Below, one piece after another: positions 37,983 through 50,700 of a stretch of DNA of 64,000 nt. A model generated the notes under the pieces. It saw only the letters and a program-made list of their open reading frames with translations. It had not been told where the DNA came from and made no database searches. Within the stretch, counting starts at the first letter, position 1. The number at the start of each line of letters is the position of its first letter. The translations under genes were made by a program, and so were the position numbers. Source of the stretch: Lacrimispora amygdalina (lineage in GTDB: Bacteria > Bacillota > Clostridia > Lachnospirales > Lachnospiraceae); assembly GCF_003432035.1 (NCBI RefSeq), contig NZ_QOHO01000022.1, positions 1 through 64,000 of the forward strand, read 5' to 3'.

Positions 37983-38705
37983 TTATGATACATAGCAATC
38001 AGCTTTTTTAAGCGTGCGGTTAATGTAGGCTGTGACATTTCCAATATTTTGGTTTAGGAAAAAATGTCCTCCGCTAAAATATACAATTTCTGCCTCATTT
38101 AACAAATTCTCGTTCCACGCTTCTATGCCTTCTTCGGTAATCGTATCATCCTTGCCGCACAGAATCGAAACTCCACACTCAAGTTTGCTTTTTCCAGGGG
38201 TATAGATGTACTTTTCCGTAATTTTATAATCTGCCCTGATTAGCGGAACAAAAATTTCAGCCAGCGCGCTATCTTCAAAAACAGCTTTCGGCGTGCCCCC
38301 CATTTTTAAAATGGCATTCTTAAATTCATGTTCCGGCAGATTATGGATTATTCTATTTCTTTTCACATTCAGCTGGGGGGCCCTGTTTCCGGAGAAAAAA
38401 ATATGTTCCGGCATACGAAGACCTGACTTTTTTAACTCATGATATAATTCAAATGCAATCCAACTGCCCATACTGTGCCCGAATATGGCATACGGTGTAT
38501 CTTTTATCTGATTTTTTATGGAACAGCACACATCCTGTGCTGCTCCATTCATACTGTCATATAAGGGAACATCAATTCTGCTCCCTCTTCCTGCTAATTC
38601 CACAGGCTGCAAATCTATATCCTTATCCAGAAATTTGCTCCATTGATAATATATCATAGCGGAACTTCCCGCATAAGGCAGACAAAACAACTTAATTCTG
38701 CTCAC
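37983..38705 (-). CDS. Type II thioesterase of the NRPS cluster
   Basis: 240 aa. The alpha/beta-hydrolase triad is Ser78 in GHSMGSW, Asp in LCGKDDTIT near residue 188 and His in GGHFFLNQ near residue 218. The start LFCLPYAGSSAMIYYQW is typical of GrsT/SrfD enzymes. It removes mis-loaded or stalled acyl groups from carrier domains. The start is GTG 38705 (AAAGGAG 9 bases upstream), inside the last 14 bases of the NRPS-B gene, so it is co-translated. It does not release product, since both assembly lines end in reductase domains. Confidence 0.93.
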   Translation of the reverse strand: MSRIKLFCLPYAGSSAMIYYQWSKFLDKDIDLQPVELAGRGSRIDVPLYDSMNGAAQDVCCSIKNQIKDTPYAIFGHSMGSWIAFELYHELKKSGLRMPEHIFFSGNRAPQLNVKRNRIIHNLPEHEFKNAILKMGGTPKAVFEDSALAEIFVPLIRADYKITEKYIYTPGKSKLECGVSILCGKDDTITEEGIEAWNENLLNEAEIVYFSGGHFFLNQNIGNVTAYINRTLKKADCYVS

Positions 38706-41700
38706 GTTCTCTCTCCTTTACAAAACGATTAATAAATCCCACCTTCATGCAATGCTCAAGCATTAACTTTACCTTTTCACAGTCAAGCCTTGACCATTCA
38801 AAACCTGCAGCTTTTAAAATCACATCCGTTTTGCTGTTTAACAGGGTAAATGAGGTCTTTTCCATGCTTCCGGATAACATATTGGTGTGGACAAGAATCT
38901 GGGTGATATCATCTGTTTTATCTTTATCATCATATTTTTTAAGCAGATTCTCCACAAATTCTGCAGGAGGAATGATCTTAACTTTCACCCCGGCCTGATT
39001 GATCAGCTCTGCAACGAAACTCATGCTCACGGTGTGACTGTTATACAGGTGATACGTTTCATTCTGCAGTTTTTTCCTGTCAAACAGCAGCACAACCGCT
39101 TTGGCCACCTGATCGATGAAAGAGAAATTGATGTTCTTTTCTGCCGTCTCAGGAAAACAGCCAAGATTGATACAGGATCTGATTACCGCATAGAACGCGT
39201 TATTTGTGATATTTTCCTGGAAAATGCCTGTGGCAGAGTCAAATACCAGATTACCAACCCGGAACACATTGGCATTTACTCCTTCTTCCCGGGCTTTTAC
39301 AACCATCTTCTCCGCTTCAAATTTCGTCTGTGAGTAGTAGTTTTCTGAGTTCTGCCCCAGATCACAATCGTATTCGGTAAACAGTTCTCTTTTCTTTCCC
39401 TCTATAGCTCCCTCTCCTATGCTGGTTGTGGAAATGAGGTTGTACGCTTTTTTCTTCCCTGTCCGGGCAAATTCAATCAGCCTTTCATTACCTGCCACAT
39501 TGGCGTCATACAGCTCAGAGTAGTGGCCATAATGCTTCACGTTCGCCGCCGAATTAATGATTACATCAATTTTATCTGCCAGCACTTCATACAGTTCCCT
39601 GCTTAAGCCCATATTTTCTTTTGCCAGATCTCCTCTAAATGCGAAGACTCTGTCCGCTAAAACATTCTTTAGCTGCGCATCCGGATTAAAATAATACTCA
39701 AGCTTTTTGCAAAGCCTTTCAAAGGCTTCTTCGTCATCCTTACTTCTGATCGGCACATACAGCTTATAATCGGTATTTTGCAGCAGCTGATATAAAATAT
39801 GGATTCCCAGATAACCGGTGCTTCCAGCCAGAAGGATATTTCTGTAATCTGCTTTTTCTGATAAATCCATCTTCTTATACTTCTGGATCCTGGTCTTATA
39901 TTTAATGATCCGCTTTTCCATTCCTTCGTCTAGTGCAGCCACTCCGCTTTGAGCTGTAACAGCCGCTTCTCTATAGGCATTTAAGGCATTTTTCAGCCTG
40001 TCTTTGGAATATCTGATGTGATCCGACAAAACACGTATCGTCAGGCACTTAAAAATATCATTGATCTCTATTTCAAACTCCATTGCCAGTTTAGATACTG
40101 TCTGGATCGCCTTAATAGAATTACCTCCAAGCATAAAGAAGTTGTCGTCGATACTGATCTGTCCGATCCCCAGGACCTCCTGCCATACCTTCTGGATTTT
40201 GGCATCTGTGTCGTTTCTCGGTCCGATGTATTCTGCTTGCCCACATCCGCCTATTTCCGGCTCCGGCAATGCTTTTTTATCAATCTTACCGTTGGCAGTT
40301 ACAGGCATCGCATCCAACTGCACAAAATAGGACGGCACCATATAGTCAGGCAGTGCTTGTGCCATCTGTTCCCTGAGTTTAGCCGCTTCCAGCTCTTCTT
40401 CCCCCGTATAATAAGAGACAAGATACTTATCTCCATGACTGTCTTCGCGGGCCATAACCACTGCCTCACGTACTAACGGACACTGAAGCAGCCGATCTTC
40501 GATTTCTCCAAGCTCGATCCGAAAGCCCCTGATCTTTACCTGGTCGTCAATTCTTCCCATATACTCGATATTTCCATCCGGAAGCCATCTGGCTAAATCT
40601 CCAGTATGGTACATTCTTTCACCAGACAAAAACGGATCAGCTGTAAATTTTTCAGCTGTCAGCTCCGGCCTGTTTAAATAACCTCTGGCAATTCCGTCTC
40701 CGGCTACACACAATTCACCCGCCGCACCTACCGGCAGAAGATTGCCGTTTTTGTCCAGAATATAGATTCTCGTGTTGTCCACAGGTCTTCCAATCGGTAC
40801 GGAACCGTAGCACATTTCTTCTGCCCTGTACTTCCATGCGGAGGTTATAATGCTGTATTCCGTGGGACCATAGGCATTCATATATTCAACACTGTCTTTC
40901 CACTGATCTGCCAGGTTCTTTGTAATAGCGGAACCGCCGGTAACCAGTTTTTTCAGTGTACGCAGTTTTCCCGGTTCAATTCCGGCTAAGTAAGTAGGCG
41001 GAAGCAGTGCTATGGTTATTTCCTTTTCATTGACGTATGCTTCAAATTCATTTAGGTTGTTTATGGTGTCTTTTGATATCAGGTACAGGGTCCCCCCTCC
41101 CAGCAGACAGGTGAATATCTCCCATACCGATGCATCAAAGGAACTGCTTGCAAACTGAAGCATCCGCTCATTTTCGTCCACCTTCCAGTATCTTTTAAAA
41201 TAATTCCGGAGGTTTATGATTCCATGATGTTCTACCATGACTCCTTTGGGTTTTCCCGTTGAACCTGAGGTGTAGATAATATACGCTAAATCTCCTGCAC
41301 TGCTTAAGTTCTCAGGATTTTCCCCACACTCACCAAATTGGTCATCAAGGAAAATCACCTCACTGTCAGTCACAGCTTTCTCCTTAAGGTGCCTTTGTGT
41401 CAGGACTACCGCTGCACCGCTGTCCTCCAGCATGTACCGGATTCTGTCCTCCGGATAATTGGGGTCTACAGGCAGATAGGCTCCTCCTGCTTTTAATACT
41501 CCAAACATTGCAACGATCATTTCCAGGGAGCGCTCCGCCATAATGGCGACAATCTTATCCGTCCCCACACCCCTGTTTTGCAGTATTTCAGCCAGTGCGT
41601 TGGCCCTTTTGTTCAGTTCCAGATAGCTTAGACTGCTCTCACCAAAGACTACCGCTGCCTTATCCGGATACCTTCTGACCTGTTCTTCAAAAGCTCCATG

Positions 41701-44700
41701 AATGGTACTGTGTTTTGGATACGGCTCCGCTGTCCTGTTAAAGCAGTATAATATTTTTTTACGTTCTTCTTCATCAAGAATCGGAATATCCTTCAGCTTC
41801 ACCTCCGGATTTTCTGCCACTGCTTTCAAAATATTGACAAAATGTTCCGAAAGAGCTTCCATGGTTTCCTTTTTATACAGCTTAATCCCGTATTCCAGTT
41901 CAAAGGAAATGCCTTCCTGTGTTTCAATGGCAGCCAGAGTTATATCGAACTTGGATATGGGAGCCCCGCCGCCATAAGGAGCGGCTTTCATTCCAGCAAG
42001 TTCAAAGCTTCCGGTCTCCATATTCTGAAGCGCAAACATGGTATCAAACAACGCATTTCTGCTCATGTCTCCCTTTAATCCCAGTTTTTCTACTATCTCT
42101 TCAAAGGGATAATCCTGGTTTTCATAAGCGCCCAGGGCCATTTCCCGGACTTCTGCCAGAAATTCTTTATAGGTTTTTTCTCCCTGGGGGTAATTTCTCA
42201 TCGCCAGGGTATTAACAAACATCCCTATTATATTTTGCAGATCTGCATGAGGCCTTCCGGCAATGGGGGAGCCGACTATCATATCTTCCTGCCCTGTATA
42301 TCTGTAAAGCAGCGTGTTGTAGGCTGCCAGCAGTACCATATACATGGTGGCTCCGTTTTCTTTTGCAATTTCACCAAGCTTTCCGGTGATTTGGCTGCCT
42401 ATGCGGAAACGAACTCTTCCTCCTTCAAAGCTTTGCACTGCCGGTCTTTTGTAATCTGTCTGCAGGTTAAGTACGGGTATCTCACCCCCTAATGTCTCCA
42501 GCCAGAAACTTTCCTGGTGTTTCAGTGAACCGTTCCCATACATCTGCTTCTGCCATACGGAGTAGTCCCTGTACTGAAGATGCAGTGGTTTTAATTCTTT
42601 TCCTTCATAAAGAGCGCTGAATTCTCTTAGCAGTATCTCCATGGAAACTCCGTCGGAAATGATGTGATGCATATCAAACATCAGGATGTAACTTTCATTT
42701 TTTAATTTTACCAGTCCTGCTCTCAAAAGAGGTGCCTTACTTAAGTCAAAAGGTTTTACAAAATTACGTACAATCTCCTTTCCCTCTTCTTCCGCAGCTT
42801 CTTCATACCCGACTGTAAAATCGACATGGGCATCCACCCATTGGATCAGTTCACCATCTATTGTTTTAAATGATGTTCTTAAGGTTTCATGGCGCTCAAT
42901 CAGCTGACTAAAGGCCGTTTGCAGGCGTTCTATATCAACATTTCCTTCTATCCGCAATGCAGAAGGCATGTTATAGGTAATTCCATTCCCTCCCAGCTGG
43001 CTTAATACATAGACCCGCTTCTGCGCAGAGGACATTGGATAATACTGCGCTTTTTTAGCCGGCTCAATGGATGCATAGATATCTTCCTTTGCATTTTCTA
43101 TGTATTTTTTCATTTCAGCAATTGTCGGTCCTGCAAAGATCTCTTTTAACGGGATGTTGATGTTAAATTCCTTGTGGATTCTGGAAACCAGCACTGTTGC
43201 CTTTAAAGAATGTCCTCCCAGTTCAAAGAAGTTATCCATTCTCCCGATTTTCTCAGCTTTCAGCACGTCCTGCCAGATAACCGCCAGCTTTTCTTCCACA
43301 ATCCCTTCCGGTTTCACGTATTCCACACCGGTATCGATTCTGCCCTCCGGCTCCGGAAGTGCCTTTCTGTCAAGCTTTCCGTTAAAGGTAAGGGGCAGCT
43401 TCTCAAGCTGAATAAAATAGGACGGCACCATATAGTCAGGCAGATCCTTTAACAGATATGCTCTCAGTTCCCCTGTTGTAAGCTCCTCTTTTCCTGCTAT
43501 ATATGCACAGAGATATTTTGTCCCGTATCCGTCTTCCCGGTCAATCACTGCGGCTTCCCTGACTGACTCATGGGTCAGCAGCCGGTTCTCAATCTCCCCC
43601 AGTTCGATCCTGTATCCACGGATTTTTACCTGATAATCGATTCTTCCAAGAAACTCGATGGTTCCATCAGGCAGCCATCTTGCCAAATCTCCTGTCCGGT
43701 ACATCCTGCTTCCGGAAACAAACGGATTTTCCACAAATTTCTGCTCTGTCAGTTCTTTTCTGTTTAAATAGCCTCTTCCCACTCCGTCACCGGATATGTA
43801 CAGTTCTCCTGCCGCGCCAACCGGAAGTACCTCTCTGTCTTTTCCAAGAATGTAGACTTTGACATTGTCAAGCGGAACTCCGATGGGAATAGAGTCCAGT
43901 CTGGCTGCGGTTTCATAATCAATTGTAAATAAGGTGGAATCCACACAGCATTCTGTTGGACCATAAACATTGGTGATCCTGGGTTTTTCTCCGGCAATCC
44001 TATCATAAAAACTCTTTACCGTTTCTATCCCCAGTGCCTCACCGCCAATAACAAAATGCTTTACCGTTAAGGCATCCGCTCCATCCAGCATGGCATTCTC
44101 CAGAAAACGGATATGTGCCGGGGTTCCATCGGAGATATCCACGGAATGTTCTTTATAGTAACGGAGCAGACTCGTGCCATCAAGCCTTGCTTCTTCCGGA
44201 ACGATGCAAAGTGTATGACCCAGCATCAGAGTCGGGAAAATCTGCTTGACCGATGCATCAAAGACATAGGGTGCCACCAGGGCAACTTTTAAATTCCTGT
44301 TATACTTTCCGTAAATATGCCTGTTTAAAGCTGCAGTCAGATTCAGCACATTTCTGTGCTCGATCACGACTCCTTTTGGCTTACCTGTTGTTCCTGAAGT
44401 GTATATGACGTAAGCCATATTCTGCGGAGTGTTAACCGGAGCTATATTGCCTGCCTCTCCCTGATACAATGACTCATTCTTTAAGTCCAGCATTTTTCCA
44501 GAGAATTGCACCTTGTCCAATAATTCCGACTGCGTTAGCAGTATTTCCGTCTGGCTGTCTTCCAGCATATACCGGATTCTGGCTTCCGGATAAAGGGGAT
44601 CAACAGGCAGATAAGCACTTCCGGCTTTCAGTACTGCCATAATTCCCACTATCATTTCCACCGAGCGCTCTGCCATAATTCCTACCGTCTTATCAGGACC

Positions 44701-47700
44701 TGCTCCATTTTCTCTCAATACTGCAGCCAGCTGATTGGAACGTGCATTCAATTCCCCATAAGTCAGGCTGTTTTCTTCAAATTCCACAGCTGTCCGGTCG
44801 GGACTTTTCTCTGCCTGTTCTTCAAATACCTGAATTATGGTCTTGTCTTTGAAATACTCTGCGGAGTTGTCATTAAAGCCATATACAATTCTTTGAATTT
44901 CTTCCTTTTCCAGCATCTGAAGATCCTTAAGCCGGGTCTGAGGATCATTGGCAATCTCTTCCAGCAATGTGCCGTAGTGGATTGCGGCTTTCTCCATGGT
45001 TTCTTTACGGAACAGCCTGGTACAGTATGCCAGCTCAAACTCTATCCCCGCTTCCTCCTCTTTGGCAGTCAGGGCAATGTCAAATTTGGACATCTTCACT
45101 TCATAGCTGTAAGGCGTGATGTTTAGTCCATCCATCACCAGTGATGCTGAATCCACATTTAGCAGTGCGAAGAAAGCATCAAAAAGGGCACTCCGGCTTA
45201 CATCCCGTTTCAGATTAAGCTTTTCCACCAGTTCTTCAAAGGGATAATCCTGGTTCTCATACGCGCCCAGGGCCATTTCTCTGACTTCCGCCAAAAATTT
45301 CTCAAAGGTCTTCTCTCCCTGGGGATAGTTTCTCATTGCCAGAGTGTTAACAAACATTCCTATCATGTTTTGAAGATCTGCATGAGGTCTTCCTGCAATC
45401 GGCGATCCGATTATAATATCTTCCTGGCCGGTATATTTATAAAGCAGTGTGTTATATGCTGCAAGCAGTACCATGTACATGGTTGCTCCGTTTTCCCTGG
45501 CCACACCCCGAAGCTTTTGTGATACCTCCTGGCTTAAACGAAATCTGATTCTGTCTCCTTCAAAGCTCTGTACTGCCGGCCGTTTATAATCAAGGGGCAA
45601 GTTGAGTACCGGAATTTCACCTTGGAAGGTTTTCAGCCAGTAATCTTCCTGCTTTTTTAAAGTTCCATCTTCGTACATCTGATTCTGCCATGCGGAATAA
45701 TCCCTGTACTGGAGCCTGAGCGGATTTAAATTCGTTTCTTCATAAAGGGCAATAAATTCCCGGATCAGAATTTCCATGGAGACGCCGTCGGAGATAATAT
45801 GGTGCATATCAAACAAAAGAACATGACTGTTTTCTCCAGTCTTTACCAGCTCTACTCTTAAAAGAGGTGCTTTGCTTAAATCAAAGGGCTTTATAAATTC
45901 ATTTAACAGGTCTTCTGTCGTTTCTCCTGGTGCCTCTTTGCAGGACACACAAAAGTCTGCCTCATCGTGCACTCTTTGTAACGGCTCTCCATCCATCATT
46001 TCAAAAGAGGTTCTTAAAGTCTCATGGCGCTTTATGAGTTTTTTAAATGCAGCTTCTGTTTTTAGTCCATCCACGCTGCCCTCAATCATGACAGCTCCCG
46101 GCATATTATAGACCGTCTTGCTGTCCTCCAGCTGTCCCAATACAAATACCCTCTTCTGGGCAGACGACATCGGATAGTATTCTGCCTTTTCCACCGGTTT
46201 AATGGAAGCGTAGATATCTTCTTTTGCGTTTTTAATATATTCTGCAGTTTCTTTTATTGTCGGTCCTGCAAAAATCGTTTTTAACGGAATGTTGATGTTG
46301 AATTCCTTGTGGATTCTGGAAACCAGCACAGTAGCTTTTAAAGAATGTCCTCCCAGTTCAAAGAAGTTATCCATTCTCCCGATTTTCTCGATTTTCAATA
46401 CTTCCTGCCAGATTCCTGCCAGCTTTTCTTCCACCATTCCTTCCGGCTTTTCATATTCCACACCGGTATCAATCCTGCCCTCCGGCTCTGGAAGTGCCTT
46501 TCGGTCAAGCTTTCCGTTGAAGGTAAGGGGCAGCTTTTCAAGCTGAATAAAATAGGACGGCACCATATAATCAGGCAGATCCCTTAACAGAAACTCTCTC
46601 AGTTCCCCTGTCGTAAGATCTTCTTTTCCTGCTATATATGCACAGAGATATTTTGTCCCGTATCCGTCTTCCCGGTCAATCACTGCGGCTTCCCTGACTG
46701 ACTCATGGGTCAGCAGCCGGTTCTCAATCTCACCCAGTTCAATTCTGTATCCCCGGATTTTTACCTGATAATCAATTCTTCCAAGGAACTCGATGGTTCC
46801 ATCAGGCAGCCATCTTGCCAAATCCCCTGTCCGGTACATTCTGCTTCCGGGAACAAAGGGATTTTCCACGAATTTCTGCTCTGTCAGTTCTATTCTGTTT
46901 AAATAACCTCTTCCCACTCCGTCACCGGATATGTACAGCTCTCCTGCCGCACCAATCGGAAGTACCTCTCTGTCTTTACCAAGAATGTAGACCTGTACAT
47001 TGTTAAGCGGCACTCCGATGGGAACAGAGTTCAGTCCTGCTGCCGTTTCATCATCAATGGAAAACAAGGTGGAATCCACACAGCATTCTGTAGGACCGTA
47101 TACATTGGTGATCCTGGGTTTTTCTCCGGAAATCCGGTCATAAAAACTCTTTACCGTTTCTATCCCCAGTGCCTCACCGCCGATTATAAAATGCTTTACC
47201 GTTAAGGCATCCGCTCCATCCAGCATGGCATTCTCCAGAAAACGGATATGTGCCGGGGTTCCATCGGAGACATCCACGGAATGTTCTTTATAGTAACGGA
47301 GCAGACTCGTGCCATCAATCCTTGCTTCTTCCGGCACGATGCAAAGAGTATGACCAAGCATCAGAGTCGGGAATATCTGCTTGACTGATGCATCAAAGAC
47401 ATAGGGTGCCACCAGAGCAACTTTTAAGTTCCTGTCATACGCTCCGTAAATATGCCTGTTTAAACCTGCTGTCAGATTCAGCACATTCCTGTGCTCAATT
47501 ATGACTCCCTTAGGCTTACCGGTTGTTCCGGAAGTATAGATAACATAGGCCATATCATCCGGAAAATTAAGCGAAGATATATTTGCTGCGTCTCCCTGAT
47601 ACAATGACTCATTCTTTAAGTCCAGTATTTTGCCAGTAAATTGCACCTTGTCCATCACTTCCGTCTGCGTCAGCAGAATTTCCGTCTGGCTGTCTTCCAG

Positions 47701-50700
47701 CATATACCGGATTCTCGCTTCCGGATAAAGGGGATCGATAGGCAGATAAGCGCTTCCTGCTTTCAGTACTGCCATAATTCCCACTATCATTTCCACCGAG
47801 CGCTCTGTCATGATACCTATCGTCTTTTCCGTACCCGCTCCATTTTCTCTCAATACTCCTGCCAGCTGGTTGGAACGTGCATTCAATTCCCCATAGGTCA
47901 GGCTGCTTTCTTCAAATTCCACAGCCACCCGGTCAGGATTTTTCTTAGCCTGTTCTTCGAATACCTGGATGATGGTTTTATTTCTGGAATACTCTGCAGC
48001 GTTGTCATTAAAGCCATATACAATTCGTTGAATTTCTTCTTTTTCCAGCATCTGAAGATCCTTAAGACGGGTCTGGGGACAAGAGCCAATCTCTTCCAGC
48101 AATGCGCCGTAGTGGATTGCGGTTTTCTCCATGAATTCTTTGCTGAACAGCCTGATACAATATGCCAGTTCAAACGCTATCCCCTCTTCCTCCTCCTTGG
48201 CAGTCAGGGCAATGTCAAATTTGGACATTTTCACATCATAACTGTAAGGTATCATGCTCAGACCGTCCATTGCAAATGCTGCAGTATCCACACTTTGAAG
48301 GGCGAAGAAGGCATCAAAAAGGGCATTTCGGCTTACATCCCTTTTCAGCTTAAGCTTTTCCACCAGCTCCTCAAAGGGATAATCCTGGTTTTCATACGCG
48401 CCCAGAGCCATTTCCCTGACTTCTGTTAAAAAGTCCTGGAAGGTCTTCTCTCCCTGGGGATAGTTTCTCATTGCCAGAGTATTGACAAACATTCCTATAA
48501 TATTTTGCAGATCTGCATGGGGCCTTCCCGCAATCGGTGAACCCACTATAATATCTTCCTGTCCGGTGTATTTATAAAGCAGTATATTGTACGCTGCAAG
48601 CAGCACCATGTACATGGTAGCTCCGTTATCCTTTGCCACAACCTGAAGCTTCCTTGTAATGTCCTGGCTTAAATGAAACCTGATTCTGTCTCCTTCAAAG
48701 CTCTGTACTGCCGGTCTTTGATAATTAAGAGGCATGTTGAGTACAGGGATATCGCCTTCAAAGGTTTTCAGCCAGTATTCTTCCTGTTTTTTTAAGGTTC
48801 CATCCTCGTACATCTGATTCTGCCATGCTGAATAATCCCTGTACTGAAGCCTGAGCGGATCTAACTCCATTCCTTCATAAAGGGTTGTAAATTCCCGGAT
48901 CAGTATCTCCATGGAGACTCCGTCAGAGATAATATGGTGCATATCAAACAAAAGAACATGCCTGTTTTCTCCGGTTTTCACCAGACCTACCCGCAAAAGT
49001 GGTGCTTTGCTTAAATCAAAGGGCTTTATAAATTCATCCAGCAGGTTATCTGTTGTTTCTTCCGGAACTTCCCTGTAAGACACGCTGAAATCTGCCTGTT
49101 CATGCACTCTCTGGACCGGTTCCCCGTTTATCATCTCAAAGGAGGTTCTTAAAGTCTCATGACGTTCGATCAGCTGTTTAAAAACAGCTTCTGTTTTTTG
49201 TGCGTCAATACCGCCTTCAATCAGGACAGCCCCCGGTATGTTATATACTGTCTTCCCGTCCTCCAGCTGCCCTAATACAAATATCCGTTTCTGGGCAGAT
49301 GACATGGGATAATATTCCGCCTGTTCCACTGGCTTAATGGAAGCATAGATATCCTGTTTCGCATTCCTTAAATATTGCGCCATATCCCTTACTGTGGGAC
49401 CTGCGAAAATCTCTTTTAACGGGATGTTACTATTAAATTCTTTATGGATTTCAGAGGAAAGTACAATCGCATTTAATGAATCTCCCCCAAGTGCAAAGAA
49501 ATTATCATTGATGCCCACACGTTCTGCCTTAAATATTTTCTTCCACAACCGGCAGATACCTTCTTCCAGTTCATCAGACGGTGCTTCGTACTCTGCACCT
49601 GTATCCATAGTCAGGTCAGGTTCCGGAAGGGCTTTGCGGTCAATTTTTCCATTGACAGTGAAAGGCATCTGGTCAAGCTGGACAAAGCAGGAAGGTACCA
49701 TATAATCCGGCAGTTCCTGTAACAGTTCTGCTCTTAACCTGTCTAACGGTAATGCTTCTTCCCAGACAATATAAGCTGCAATATATTTATTACCCTGTGA
49801 ATCATCTCTTGCAACAGCTGCTGCCTCTTTGATCTGCGGCAGTTTCAGCAGCTGGCTCTCGATTTCACCCAGTTCAATCCTGAAACCTCTGACTTTTACC
49901 TGATCGTCAATTCTGCCGAGGAATTCAATATTGCCGTCTGGCAGCCATCTGGCAAGATCCCCTGTCCGGTACATCTTTTCTCCTGATTCAAAGGGGTTAT
50001 CCACGAACTTTTCTTTCGTAAGCTCCGGACGGTTTAAATACCCTCTTGCAAGTCCGTCACCTGAAATGCACAATTCACCCGCTGCACCGATTGGCAGCAT
50101 ATGGCGCTTTTTGTCAAGAATAAAAACTCTGGTATTGTTCACAGGGGTTCCAATGGGTACCGATTCATATTCCATCTCTTCCTCTTTATATGTCCATGTA
50201 GTAGTAATAACGCTGTATTCCGTGGGCCCGTAAGCGTTGATATAGGTAAGCCCGTCCTTCCACTTTTTCACCATTTCTTTTGTGATTGCAGACCCTCCGG
50301 TAACCAGCCTTGTAAGAGTTGGCAGGTTTCCTGGTTCCAGGTTAGATAAATAGGTTGGGGGGAGCAATGCTATGGTAATACCTGTTTTATTCACATATTT
50401 TTCAAACTCCATTAAATTGTTTATGGTTTCTTTTGGTATTAAATAAAGGGAAGCACCGGTCAGCAGGGTGGTAAAAATCTCCCATACGGAAGCATCAAAA
50501 GAACTGCTTGCAAACTGCAGCATTCTGTCATTTTTATTCATCTCATGCTTCTGCACAAAAAAGGCCTGAAGGTTTAAGATTCCCTGATGCTTTACCATAA
50601 CTCCTTTTGGTTTACCCGTAGATCCGGAAGTGTAGATGATATATGCAAGATCCTCCGGATTACTTCTGTTCTCCGGATTATCTTTGTTATCATTAAAACT

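Noticed and set aside
43000-48500. Many plus-strand open frames of 60-260 codons antisense to the NRPS genes
   Set aside because: They mirror conserved NRPS motifs, recur at the module period and show no start signals or family resemblance.
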